This document shows positions 10,663 through 21,810 of a DNA stretch of 64,000 nt, one piece after another (position 1 is the first letter of the stretch; every line of letters begins with the position of its first letter). This stretch comes from Emiliania huxleyi CCMP1516 (Eukaryota; Haptophyta; Isochrysidales; Noelaerhabdaceae). The notes under the pieces were generated by a model. That model was not told where the DNA came from, made no database searches, and saw nothing but the letters and a program-made list of their open reading frames with translations. The stretch spans positions 117,788-181,787 of the forward strand of contig NW_005201791.1 of assembly GCF_000372725.1 (NCBI RefSeq), written 5' to 3'. A program made the position numbers and the translations under genes.

Positions 10663-11278
10663 GGCGCAGAGCGGCAGCGCTGAGCCCGCCCCGCGAACAC
10701 GGTCCTCGACTTGGGGAAGCGCCCCCCCCGGCGGGTGGGTTGGGGGGCTCGACGCGGGGAAGTGCGGGTAATAAGAGGCCTCCCCGTACAGCGTACTTAC
10801 TTACTTACTTGTTTGTTGTTTGGTTGGTTGCCGAGACTTCTTTCTTCTCTCTTGGTTGGGAGTTGAAGGCCCTGCACCACTGCCTGCTGCGAAGCGAAGC
10901 GGGCCCGTTGCCCGAGCCAAATGGAGGACACCGCCGACACCGCTCTGATCTAGATATGCTCGACTCCCACGCCCGCCGTAGTGGGGTAGTGCCCGCGGAT
11001 GTGTCATATTCGGCTCCGGCGTACCGCGTACCCCCCGCCCCCCACCATGGATCGGAGATCGCTCCTCCGACGGACTGGCTGGGCGAGCTGCCGCTGGACC
11101 TGTCAGAGCTTGATCTCCGATCTCAGCGGCGTCGAGTCGTCTCCGGCGGCGACAATTTTGTACCTCCCCAGGACGCGCAGAGGCAGCTGCGACCCCGCCG
11201 AGTGGACGGTTGCGCACCGCGCTTAGGGTACCCCTAGGCTTAAAAGGGTGGGCCCTGGGGCGCCTGCGGCTTAAACGG

Positions 11279-11306
11279 CTTAAAACCTGCCATGGCAGGT
11301 TTTAAG
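11279..11306. repeat. 28-bp perfect palindrome
   Basis: CTTAAAACCTGCCA followed immediately by its reverse complement. Several CTTAAACG words flank it (11270-11355). It could be a transposon end or a cruciform; no gene is linked to it. Confidence 0.85.
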
Positions 11307-11994
11307 AGCTGCTGGGCCGCCGATTCCTTAAACGGTCTTAAACGCTTAAACGGTGCGGGAGAGCTCCCGAGAACTGTCGATGGTCCGGGAGGCTCCCCGG
11401 TAGACGCCGGAGGCCGGGAAGCTGGCTACAGTCAGCTGGCACGCGTCCCCTATGCGAGTATGGCTCCCGCCAGTGCACCAGACTTACAAAAATAAAATAT
11501 TCTTACCTTCAAGCCCCCCTCCGAGACTAGGGACAGAACCACACCAGTATAGACCAGAGGGATTGCGCCTCGCCCCCACTTGCCCTGACTGCACAGGATA
11601 GCGTGCCCCGAAGACGGCGACACATAGCGGGGGACACTGCGCAAGGAGGGGGTGCGAAGCCAAGGTTGGGGTTCTGGGTGGTGGGACCAATGAGGGGGGG
11701 AGGGCGGGGTCCTGTGGGGGTGAAATGTTGCGCGGCGAATTCGAGCCTACCCCCTCGCCGCGCCGATCCTCACGCGGAGGGTAAAACCCTGTGGGACAAA
11801 ACCCCTCCGCGGTCGGCTGTCTTCAGAGTGGACCCCCCCCTCCCCAGCCTCCCCTGTTCGTTTTTCGCACCCCCCCCCCCGCTCCCCATCGGTGACTCGC
11901 GAAGGACACGGACACTCGGGGTGGGGGGGGAGGGGTCCCCCAGAGAGGGGGCTTTGGGGCCGCTTGTTGAGTCAATCTCCCCCCCAGAGGGGCC

Positions 11995-12240
11995 TCGTTG
12001 GGTCGATCTCTGGTCGATCTCGTGTCGATCTCGGGTCGATCTCGGGTCAATCTCGGGTCGATCTCGGGTCCATCTCGGTTCAATTCCGGGTCAATCTCGG
12101 GTCGATCTCGGGTCACGTCGTGCGGCGTAATGAGGCGAGATGAGGCGAGATGAGGCGAGATGAGGCGAGATGAGGCGAGATGAGGCGAGATGAGGCGAGG
12201 CGAGGCGAGATTAGACGAGATGGGGCGAGATTAGGCGAGA
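11995..12240. repeat. Decamer satellites (GGTCGATCTC)n and (GATGAGGCGA)n
   Basis: Two adjoining arrays of 10-11 bp units, 12000-12115 and 12124-12240. They resemble in period and GAGAT/ATCTC core the intronic satellites elsewhere in the window. Confidence 0.85.
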
Positions 12241-12377
12241 TGGAGCGGGATATCGCGAGGTGCAGCCAGCTCCTGCCTGGATGGAGTCAGGATAATGCCT
12301 GGGAAGATTCTGGTTGGTGCCTGAAGGGGGCTAGGTATGCCTGGAAGGAGCCAGGTTGATGCCTTGAGGCCTTGAGG

Positions 12378-12440
12378 GAGTCGGCTTGTGAGGCCTTGAG
12401 GGATCCAGATCTGGATCCCTCACGGCCTCAAGCCGACTCT
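12378..12440. repeat. Long imperfect hairpin
   Basis: Arms of about 31 bp (GAGTCGGCTTG...GGATCCAGA and its complement) meet at CCAGATCTGG with only a couple of mismatches. Confidence 0.85.
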
Positions 12441-14245
12441 CTGGTTCTTCTGGTTCCTCTCGGCGACGCCCAATGCGTGCGCCGGCGTGGGGAGTGTGCG
12501 TGCGCGCGCGTGTGTGAGATGAGGATTGTGGCAGGCTGGCTGCTGCTGATGTGGGCAAGTGTGCTCTGTGTGCGGCGCTGCGCTGGCGTGCGATGCGCGC
12601 GTGCTGTGCGCGTGTGCGTGTTGGAATCGCGCGTGCGTCTGCGTGTGCTGCGCGCGCGCCGGCGTGTAGCTCACAAAACATCACAGACAGGCGACAGGGG
12701 CGAACGTGTGAGACTAGAGCAGGCTTGCTCCGCCTCTAGCGATCTAGCCGGCCGCAAGGCCGGACAAGACCGTGTGTGGGGTCATGTGAGGTGTCTATGG
12801 ACGCTCCCTCACAGGATAGCGGCCAGCCGCTAGCCCTATCTCGCACTCATGGGTGACGGTGGTTCATTGGATGAGTGTTTGCGAGCAGAAGCGCGTGTGC
12901 TGAATCTAGATCGCACGCCGTGGCATATGACTTGGGTAGGCGTGCGACCGCAGCGCGCCCGCCGTAAGCTCGACGGGGCGCGCGTGAGTGTCAGCTAGGA
13001 GTTTGCCAGTACAAGAGCTATCCTGGTCTTTCCGAAGACGAGCCCCGCGCTACGGGTGCCAGCCGTGCCTTCGCGGGTGTCGCCCTTCGAGCCGCGTCCC
13101 GTCGGCACCGTCCCTGAGTGCGTCTCGCCTCTGCGACACACACTCGACGAGGACGGTCCCGCCGACGGGAACGTGTCGCGCGCCGGCGACGATTGCGGCG
13201 TGTGTGTGTGTGTACGAAGCGCCGCTTCGACGAAGCGAGGTTGGCAGGCGCCCCTCGCGACTCGGATGATCACTTGTCGCAGTCACAGTATTCGGACACA
13301 CAACCAGCTAAACTCTAAACCTCAGAGGGTGTTCGCAACGGCATGGCTCCAGCCACGGAACTCACCACCAACGGGCATCTGCTCTTGAACTTGCGCCCGG
13401 AGCCCGTTGAGAGTGAGGAGCATGATCGTTGCCGCGGCGACACGCGGCATCGCCATGCCCGATGCCAAAGAGACTCGCGAGAGGAACGAGACGGAGAGAA
13501 AGAGCACGGAGGGGACGAGGTACTGAACCACAACAGGCTGGGAGAGCCGCAACCGGCTTGGCAACCCTTTCATGTTCATGTGACACCAGAATCCAGAAAA
13601 CTGAAAAGATCTTGTTTTGGTTGTTCGCGGACTCCATTCCTGCTTGCACTCGAAGTATTCCCACTCGTGACTCGAAGCCGACCGGCGCGGCCACAGAGCT
13701 GGCACGGCGACGCGGGGCCAGGAAGAGCAGCGAGAGAGCTGCACCTGCAGTGTGAGCACCAGCCACCACGGCACATGCACGAAGAGTGAGCGCGCGTGTG
13801 GCCACGACGCGCACTCGAGGCACGGAACGTGCTTGGACGTACAACGCGTCGCTGCAGCGAGTGTTCGGATTCGTTGCCGCTTAAGTGCGGAGAACACGTG
13901 TTACCACGCTCTCGACGGGATGCAAGAACGTGACCGGGAGCGGGACCGGCCGAGACGCTCGACTGACTCTCTACGGCGCATGCAGCCACAGTGTACTCCA
14001 TATACGCCACGGGAGCTGGCGGGCGCCACGCCTCGAGGGCAATACCACCGAACGGGCTGCCCGCCCGCCCCCCTTTTCTGCCCTCTCCCCTCGATGCGAA
14101 GCGCGCTGGCGCGGCCGCCCGCCCGTCGCCGCAACAGCGGCAGCCGCCGCACCGCTGCAGACGCCGCAACAGCGGTGGCGACGGCAGCAGCGGGACGTGG
14201 CGAGCAGCAGCGGCGGCGGCGGCGGCGGCAAGGGGAAACGGCGCC

Positions 14246-17200
14246 TCAGTCGCGCCGTCGATCGCGGTCCCTGCTGCGGCTGCGCTCCCTCCTGCGCTCG
14301 CGGCGGTCGCGCGAACGCGAGCGGCGGTCGCTGCGGCGGTCGTCGCGCCTTGGTTGCAATCGTGTCACGCGCTCAGTGCGACAGTGCCCTCGGCAGAAGT
14401 GTGCACCACGCGTTGTCAGGAGGTGTCTGGGAGGTGGCTAGGGGTGTCCAGGAGGTGTCCAGGAGGTGAGCAGGAGGTGTCTGGGAGGTGGCTAGGGGTG
14501 TCCAGGAGGTGTCCAGGAGGTGAGCAGGAGGTGTCTGGGAGGTGGCTAGGGGTGTCCAGGAGGTGTCCAGGAGGTGTCCAGGAGGTGAGCAGGAGGTGTC
14601 TGGGAGGTGGCTAGGGGTGTCCAGGAGGTGACCAGGAGGTGACCAGGAGGTGTCTGGGAGGTGGCTAGGGGTGTCCAGGAGGTGACCAGGAGGTGACCAG
14701 GAGGTGTCTGGGAGGTGGCTAGGGGTGTCCAGGAGGTGTCCAGGAGGTGACCAGGAGGTGTCTGGGAGGTGGCTAGGGGTGTCCATGAGGTGACCATGAG
14801 GTGAGCAGGAGGTGTCTGGGAGGTGGCTAGGGGTGTCCAGGAGGTGTCCAGGAGGTGACCAGGAGGTGTCTGGGAGGTGGCTAGGGGTGTCCAGGAGGTG
14901 ACCAGGAGGTGTCTGGAAGGTGTCTAGGAGGTGTCCAGGAGGTGACCAGGAGGTGTCTAGGTCGTCGCGCCCGCGGTAGCTGTCGCGGTCTCCGCCGCGG
15001 TCGCCGCCGCGGTCGCCCCCTCCGTCGCGCCTCTCCGTGTTCCAGACCAGCTTGCCGCCCGCCTTTGGGGAGATATGGGGAGATATGGGGAGATATGGGG
15101 AGATATGGGGAGACGGGCCTGCCGCCCGCCCTTTGCGGTCGAGAGGTGCTGCCGAGGTGCGGCCGAGCTGCTGCCGAGATGCGGCCGAGGTGCGGCCGAG
15201 GTGCAGCGGAGGTGCAGCCGAGGTGCGGCCGAAGTGCTGCCGAGGTGCGGCCGAGGAGGAGCGCGCAGTCAGGCAAGGTCGACCCGAGATCCGCCGAGAT
15301 CCGCCGAGATCCGCCGAGATCCGCCGAGATCCGCCGAGGTCGGCCCGGCGGCGCGAGCTGAGACGGAGCGCCGAGTTGCGCCGAGGTAGCGCCGAGGCAG
15401 CGGCGCCCGCCTGGCTCGCGCCGCCATACCCGCCTCCTCCTCCGCCTCCGCCGTATCCTCCCCCAACGGGGTACCCGCCCCCTGCGCCGCCGTACCCCCC
15501 CGCGTCGCCGCCGTAGCCCGGCGGAGCGGCGGCCTACGTGCTGGAGCGCGCCACCCTCGGGGGCGGGAGATGTGGGGAGATATGGGGAGATATGGGCGGC
15601 CTACGTGCTGGAGCGCGCCACCCTCGGGAGATATGGGGAGATATGGGGAGATATGGGCGGCCTACGTGCTGGAGCGCGCCACCCTCGGGAGATATGGGGA
15701 GATATGGGGAGATATGGGCGGCCTACGTGCTGGAGCGCGCCACCCTCGGGAGATATGGGGAGATATGGGGAGATATGGGGAGATATGGGGCGGGGATGCG
15801 GTCTCGCGCAGACTAGTCGGAGCACTGCGGGAAGACGAGGGGGTACGAAGAGAGTGGGTACGGCGGAGCACAGGAGACGGCTCAAAAAGTGGACGCCGCT
15901 CGCGCGCCAGGTGGGGGACGAGAATACGTCTTCGCTTCTNNNNNNNNNNNNNNNNNNNNNNNNNNNNNNNNNNNNNNNNNNNNNNNNNNNNNNNNNNNNN
16001 NNNNNNNNNNNNNNNNNNNNNNNNNNNNNNNNNNNNNNNNNNNNNNNNNNNNNNNNNNNNNNNNNNNNNNNNNNNNNNNNNNNNNNNNNNNNNNNNNNNN
16101 NNNNNNNNNNNNNNNNNNNNNNNNNNNNNNNNNNNNNNNNNNNNNNNNNNNNNNNNNNNNNNNNNNNNNNNNNNNNNNNNNNNNNNNNNNNNNNNNNNNN
16201 NNNNNNNNNNNNNNNNNNNNNNNNNNNNNNNNNNNNNNNNNNNNNNNNNNNNNNNNNNNNNNNNNNNNNNNNNNNNNNNNNNNNNNNNNNNNNNNNNNNN
16301 NNNNNNNNNNNNNNNNNNNNNNNNNNNNNNNNNNNNNNNNNNNNNNNNNNNNNNNNNNNNNNNNNNNNNNNNNNNNNNNNNNNNNNNNNNNNNNNNNNNN
16401 NNNNNNNNNNNNNNNNNNNNNNNNNNNNNNNNNNNNNNNNNNNNNNNNNNNNNNNNNNNNNNNNNNNNNNNNNNNTCTCGACGAAGGCGTAGCCGCGCGG
16501 CTTCCCTGCGGACGGGAGGGAGGGTGGGTTCGGGTACCGTGGGGTAGGGGGAGCCGGGGCAGGGCCTAGGGGGCGGCGGCGAGGGAGGCGGAGGAGGGGG
16601 GTCGGAGGAGGGCGGGGAGGGTGGTGGGGGCGACGGCGGTGGGCGGTGGCGGGGGAGAAGGCGGCGGAGGCGACGGCGGTGGGGGCGGCGGTGGAGGCGG
16701 CGAGGGCGGCGAGGCGGCGACGGCTGCGGAGGAGAGGGCGGTGGGGGCGACGGCGGTGGGGGAGAGGGCGGTGGCGGAGACGGCAGTGAAGGTGGGGGCG
16801 GAGCCGACGGTGGCGGCGACGGCGGCGGGGAGGGTGGGGGCGGCGAGGGTGGGGGCGGCGAGGGTGGAGGGGTGGCTGGTGTCTAGGGTGAGAGCAGCGG
16901 CAGCCACGACGGAGGCAGGCGCGAGGGCGGCGGCGGTTTGGGAGGCGGCGTTGGGGCGGGAGGCGGCGTCGGCGGCGTCTTCCTGTCTCGGTGTTAAAGC
17001 AGAGGCGGATGCCACGGATGGGGCCGACCTGCTCGAACTCCTTCTTCAGCTTCGCCTCGGTCGTGTCGTATCTGCGCCACGGCGGAGCGTGCCGCCTGTG
17101 TCGAGGCCGCCAGTGAGATGGTGAGCGGGTGACCAATTTGGGCGCACGCTGCGCTCCATATGTCGGACGGGCAAGTCTCGTGCACCTTCGGGCTGGCCGG

Positions 17201-17645
17201 AGCGCGAGCGCACGAGGCGGCGCGGCGGCCGGCGGGGTCCAGCGGGGATGGGTGGGTTGGGGGGGGGGGCGCGGGGGGCGGCGGGGGCGGCGCAGCTCCG
17301 CGCGCGCCTGATGCGCGCGACGAAGAGCGTCTTGTAGGGGTCGCCCTTGATTTTGCTGTCCTCGTTCGGGTCGTACGCCTCGACCTTCGCCTCGAGATCG
17401 GCCTCGCCCTTGGCCTTGCGCTTCTCGGCCTTGCGCGCGCGGCGCGCCTCCTTCGACTCTACCACAGCGGCCGGCTTTGGCGCTGGCGTCGCGGACGGCT
17501 CCTCGAACTCGGAGACGAGGTGCGCGACCGTGCCGTAGCGCGGCATCTTGCGCTTCTCAGGCGCCGGCTTGAATGGGGGCGGCGGGCGAGGCGCGAAGAG
17601 CGCGAGAATCGACGGCGGCAGCGCCTGCGCCACGGCGGAGGACAT
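14246..17645 (-). CDS. SNRNP70: U1 small nuclear ribonucleoprotein 70 kDa
   Basis: The N-terminal exon (from ATG 17645) gives MSSAVAQALPPSILALFAPR, then PPPPFKPAPEKRKMPRYG, ending DPYKTLFVARI. This is the U1-70K N-terminal block that contacts U1-C. Later exons give YDTTEAKLKKEFEQVGPI (RRM beta1-alpha1) and GKPRGYAFVE (RNP1). The assembly gap follows. A Gly/Tyr-rich exon (15530-15400), an RGGD exon (about 15035-14975) and a terminal RS/RD exon ending RSRDRDRRRD-stop at 14246 complete a standard U1-70K. The protein binds stem-loop I of U1 snRNA and defines 5' splice sites, which is notable beside the intron-rich genes here. Introns carry GGCGAC-rich, decamer and 35-bp satellites. GAATTC lies 15 bp upstream of the ATG. 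Confidence 0.88.
14405..14965. repeat. GGTGTC-type satellite in the last U1-70K intron
   Basis: Tandem array built from GTGTCTGGGAGGTGGCTAGG and GGTGTCCAGGAGGTGACCAG words, about ten higher-order copies. The frames on both strands are repeat artefacts. Confidence 0.9.
15060..15345. repeat. Mixed decamer satellites in U1-70K introns
   Basis: (GATATGGGGA)n at 15066-15112, GAGGTGCGGCC-like units at 15140-15260 and (GATCCGCCGA)n at 15290-15345. Confidence 0.85.
15540..15790. repeat. 60-bp higher-order repeat containing GATATGGGGA
   Basis: Four copies of GGCCTACGTGCTGGAGCGCG plus CCACCCTCGGGA, each followed by two to four GATATGGGGA decamers. It reads open in several frames but lies in the U1-70K intron next to the gap. 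Confidence 0.85.
15940..16475. other. Assembly gap (N run)
   Basis: 536 unknown bases inside U1-70K. The missing exon(s) should hold the RRM alpha2-beta4 part. Confidence 1.
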
Positions 17646-18009
17646 CGCACGCGTTTTCTGAATTCTTTTGTCAAGGGGGGCGCCAAAAGAACTCCCTGCC
17701 ATTGAGAGGGCAGTAGGTGGGCGAGCTTCAGGCACGCTCATCTCGATCGTCAAGACGTTGCTACGCGCGGTCTTCCGCGGGGGGAGCTGCGTCGACGGGT
17801 GCGGGACCGCGGCGCAGCCAGTGCCGCGGCGAGGCCTCCGGCTGTTTGCGGCGGGCGGCTTGCTGCTCGCTGCATGGCGAAAAACTCGTCTCGCCACACG
17901 CCAAGGGCTTATGCTCTGGCGAGACGTGAGGCGCATGCGCCCAGGAGGGGAGGGGGCATGTGTAACGACACTGCTAGAGATGCCTTTCGGGGCCCAGAGA
18001 TAAAACTTC

Positions 18010-18536
18010 TGTGATGCCATGCGTGACCTAGTAGTGTCCCCAGCTATGGGCGTGTCCACGTTGGAGCCAGGTGTGGTGTGGGCGCGAGAATAGCTCCGCC
18101 GTTCATGGAGGCAACCGATGCGAGTCGACTGGTGTGTGTCGTCGTGGTTTCGTATCAAGAATTCTTTCTCCCTGCCATTGCGCGAGGCGCTCACGCATCC
18201 CTCCCTTGGGTTGTGTGTTTTCTTTCTTTCTTTCTTTACGCACCCACGCTCCTCTCCTTAAAATCCCTGTGTGGTGGCGGCGTGCCGTTCTCCCATCCCT
18301 CCCTTGGGTTGTGTGTTTTCTTTCTTTCTTTACGCACCCACGCCCCACACGGCCACGCCAGCGCACCCCCCCCTCTTGCACCCTCTGTGGGCGGCGCGTT
18401 TCGCGACCCGTACCCAATGGTCAATTGTATTAATATTGTCTATTCGTGGCCATGTGTGCAGAGCCGTCCACCGGTGCGACCCGGCCACGCCGGTCGCCCC
18501 CCGACTCGTACAGTCGTACTCGACTGTCGTACTGTA
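18010..18536. other. Intergenic with a duplicated TTTC tract
   Basis: A block CATCCCTCCCTTGGGTTGTG followed by (TTTC)n and ACGCACCCACG is present twice (18195-18250 and 18290-18345). A related block lies at 28425-28465. No gene seen. Confidence 0.6.
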
Positions 18537-20108
18537 TCATGGCACTGGAATGCTGCGGAAGGCCGCCTCGAGCGCCTTGAACGCCTCCTGCGCGCGTGGC
18601 TCCGACGTCTTGTCGGGGTGCACGCGCAGCGCGAGCGCGAGGTACCGCTTGCGGCACGCCTCGTGGCTCGCCTCTGGCGGCATCCCGAGGCACGCACGCG
18701 GCCCAAGTGGTGCGCCGCTCAGAACCGTCGTGATGAGCGCCTCGACGGGCGCATCAGCCACGCTGCCCACCATGCCGCACTCGCCAGCCGCACCGCCGCC
18801 GCTGGCCGCGCCGCCGCCAGCCGTGTGCGCCTCGGTGGCGCGCTCTTGCTGCCGCTGCCGCTGCTGCTGCTGCCTCGCCGCGGCCTCTTGCAGCAGCTCG
18901 CGCTGACGCATCGCCGCCAGCCGCTGACGCTCGTCGAGCTCGCGCTTCGCCTGCGCCTGCGCCGCCGCCTTCCTCTCCTCGGCCGCCTCCTTCGCCGCCG
19001 CCTGCCTCTCCTTCGCCGCCTCCTTCGCCGCCTCCTTTGCAGCTTTCGCCGCCTCCAGTTTCGCGACGTCCAACCCCATTGCCTTTCCGGCGCGGGCGTA
19101 CGCCAGCGCCGCCTCCTCGGCCGTCGCAAAGCGGCCAAGGTACTTGAGGCTGCCGCCCTCCATGATTTGAGCCTTGTATGGCGTGACGCGGTTGCCCTCC
19201 TGGTATGCCACGCCGCGGAAGCCGCCGCGCCCCGCCGTCCGCACCAGCGTCAGGCCCTCGGCCTCCGCTTGCTGCACCGCCTCCGCCGCGCTCATACTCG
19301 GCTGCGGCACGCGCTCAGCCCGCGGCTCGCGCCCAGCCGCCTTTCCGGCGCGGGCGTACGCCAGCGCCGCCTCCTCGGCCGTCGCAAAGCGGCCAAAGTA
19401 CTTGATGCTGCCGCCCTCCATGATTTGAGCCGCGTATGGCTTGGCGCCGCCCTCATGGTATTTAACGCCGCGGAAGCCGCCGCGCCCCTCCGTCCGCACC
19501 AGCGTCAGGCCCTCGGCCTCCGCTTGCTTCACCGCCTCCGCCGCGCTCATACTCGGCTGCGGCACGCGCTCAGCCCGCGGCTCGCGCCCAGCCCGCGGCT
19601 CGCGCCCAGCCGCCTTTCCGGCGCGGGCGTACGCCAGCGCCGCCTCCTCGGCCGTCGCAAAGCGGCCAAGGTACTTGAGGCTGCCGCCCTCCATGATTTG
19701 AGCCGCGTATGGCTTGGCGCCGTGGCCCTCATGGTATCCAACGCCGCGGAAGCCGCCGCGCCCCTCCGTCCGCACCAGCGTCAGGCCCTCGGCCTCCGCT
19801 TGCTGCACCGCGTCCGCCGCGCTCATACTCGCGCGCCCAGCCGCCTTTCCGGCGCGGGCGTACGCCAGCGCCGCCTCCTCGGCCGTCGCAAAGCAGCCAA
19901 GATGCGTGCTGCTGCCGCCCTCCATGATTTGAGCCGCGTATGGCTTGGCGCCGTGGCCCTCATGGTATCCAACGCCGCGGAAGCCGCCGCGCCCCTCCGT
20001 CCGCACCAGCGTCAGGCCCTCGGCCTCCGCTTGCTGCAGTGCCGTCCGTTGGCGCTTTGATGCCGGCTCGTCGGGCGTCGGGGAATTTGGGCGTGGCTCC
20101 ATGTACAT
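18537..20108 (-). CDS. Four AP2-like domains fused to a C-terminal J-domain
   Basis: Single-exon frame of 523 residues. Four near-identical units of about 75-85 residues each carry GLTLVRTEGRGGFRGVGYHE, then PYAAQIMEGGS, YLGRFATAEEAALAYARAGK. This is an AP2/ERF-like three-strand-plus-helix DNA-binding module. A charged Ala/Glu coiled coil (about 335-425) follows. The end (about 465-523) is a J-domain, LGMPPEASHEACRKRYLALA then LRVHPDKTSEP, with the HPD tripeptide that stimulates Hsp70. The AP2 units are so alike at DNA level that recent tandem duplication is likely. An AP2-DnaJ fusion is unusual. The role could be chaperone recruitment to DNA, but nothing in the sequence proves DNA binding. 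Confidence 0.85.
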   Translation of the reverse strand: MYMEPRPNSPTPDEPASKRQRTALQQAEAEGLTLVRTEGRGGFRGVGYHEGHGAKPYAAQIMEGGSSTHLGCFATAEEAALAYARAGKAAGRASMSAADAVQQAEAEGLTLVRTEGRGGFRGVGYHEGHGAKPYAAQIMEGGSLKYLGRFATAEEAALAYARAGKAAGREPRAGREPRAERVPQPSMSAAEAVKQAEAEGLTLVRTEGRGGFRGVKYHEGGAKPYAAQIMEGGSIKYFGRFATAEEAALAYARAGKAAGREPRAERVPQPSMSAAEAVQQAEAEGLTLVRTAGRGGFRGVAYQEGNRVTPYKAQIMEGGSLKYLGRFATAEEAALAYARAGKAMGLDVAKLEAAKAAKEAAKEAAKERQAAAKEAAEERKAAAQAQAKRELDERQRLAAMRQRELLQEAAARQQQQRQRQQERATEAHTAGGGAASGGGAAGECGMVGSVADAPVEALITTVLSGAPLGPRACLGMPPEASHEACRKRYLALALRVHPDKTSEPRAQEAFKALEAAFRSIPVP

Positions 20109-20207
20109 TGTCCGCGTCCACAGCAGATGTGTGCGATTTCGAGCCGCGGTTGTGCGCTTTCGAGTCCCTTATACTCGACAAACTCGAGTAAAATGAACTC
20201 GCGGGTG

Positions 20208-20246
20208 TTTACTTTAAGGCCCTTGCCCTGCGAACGCGCACCCCCG
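20208..20246. repeat. 39-bp repeat shared with 28311-28349
   Basis: GTGTTTACTTTAAGGCCCTT plus GCCCTGCGAACGCGCACCC occurs at both sites. Both lie upstream of minus-strand gene starts (AP2-J and MFS), so a shared promoter or mobile fragment is possible. Confidence 0.8.
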
Positions 20247-20440
20247 GGGCTAGGGCTCTCTAGCCCGTAACCCGATACCGATCATCCGGCCCGCTGGATG
20301 CGCTTCTCAGCTCACCGGCCCTGGATGTGAGGTTGCCGACTGCACTCCAAGTGCTCCAAGTGCGGGCACGGGACGCGGCACAAACGGGGCACAAACGCCA
20401 GGCTACAAAGACGGGGAGGCACGTAGTGACGCAGGGGAGT

Positions 20441-21810
<1,370 letters not shown>

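Larger units (their letters stand above)
10700..14240. other. Gene-poor region
   Basis: I see no convincing multi-exon gene. A 49-codon frame at 12849-12998 (MGDGGSLDECLRAEARVLN...) is the only protein-like stretch. The rest holds palindromes, G-rich tracts and decamer satellites. The Arg/Ser frame just right of 14246 belongs to the U1-70K gene. Confidence 0.5.

Noticed and set aside
9413-10683. Long plus- and minus-strand alternative frames over the transporter
   Set aside because: Shadows of the TauE/SafE gene caused by high GC. Only the 8965-10662 frame has membrane helices and family motifs.
15570-16569. Long frames spanning the N run
   Set aside because: They are open only because unknown bases were translated as X. 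The true gene there is U1-70K on the minus strand.
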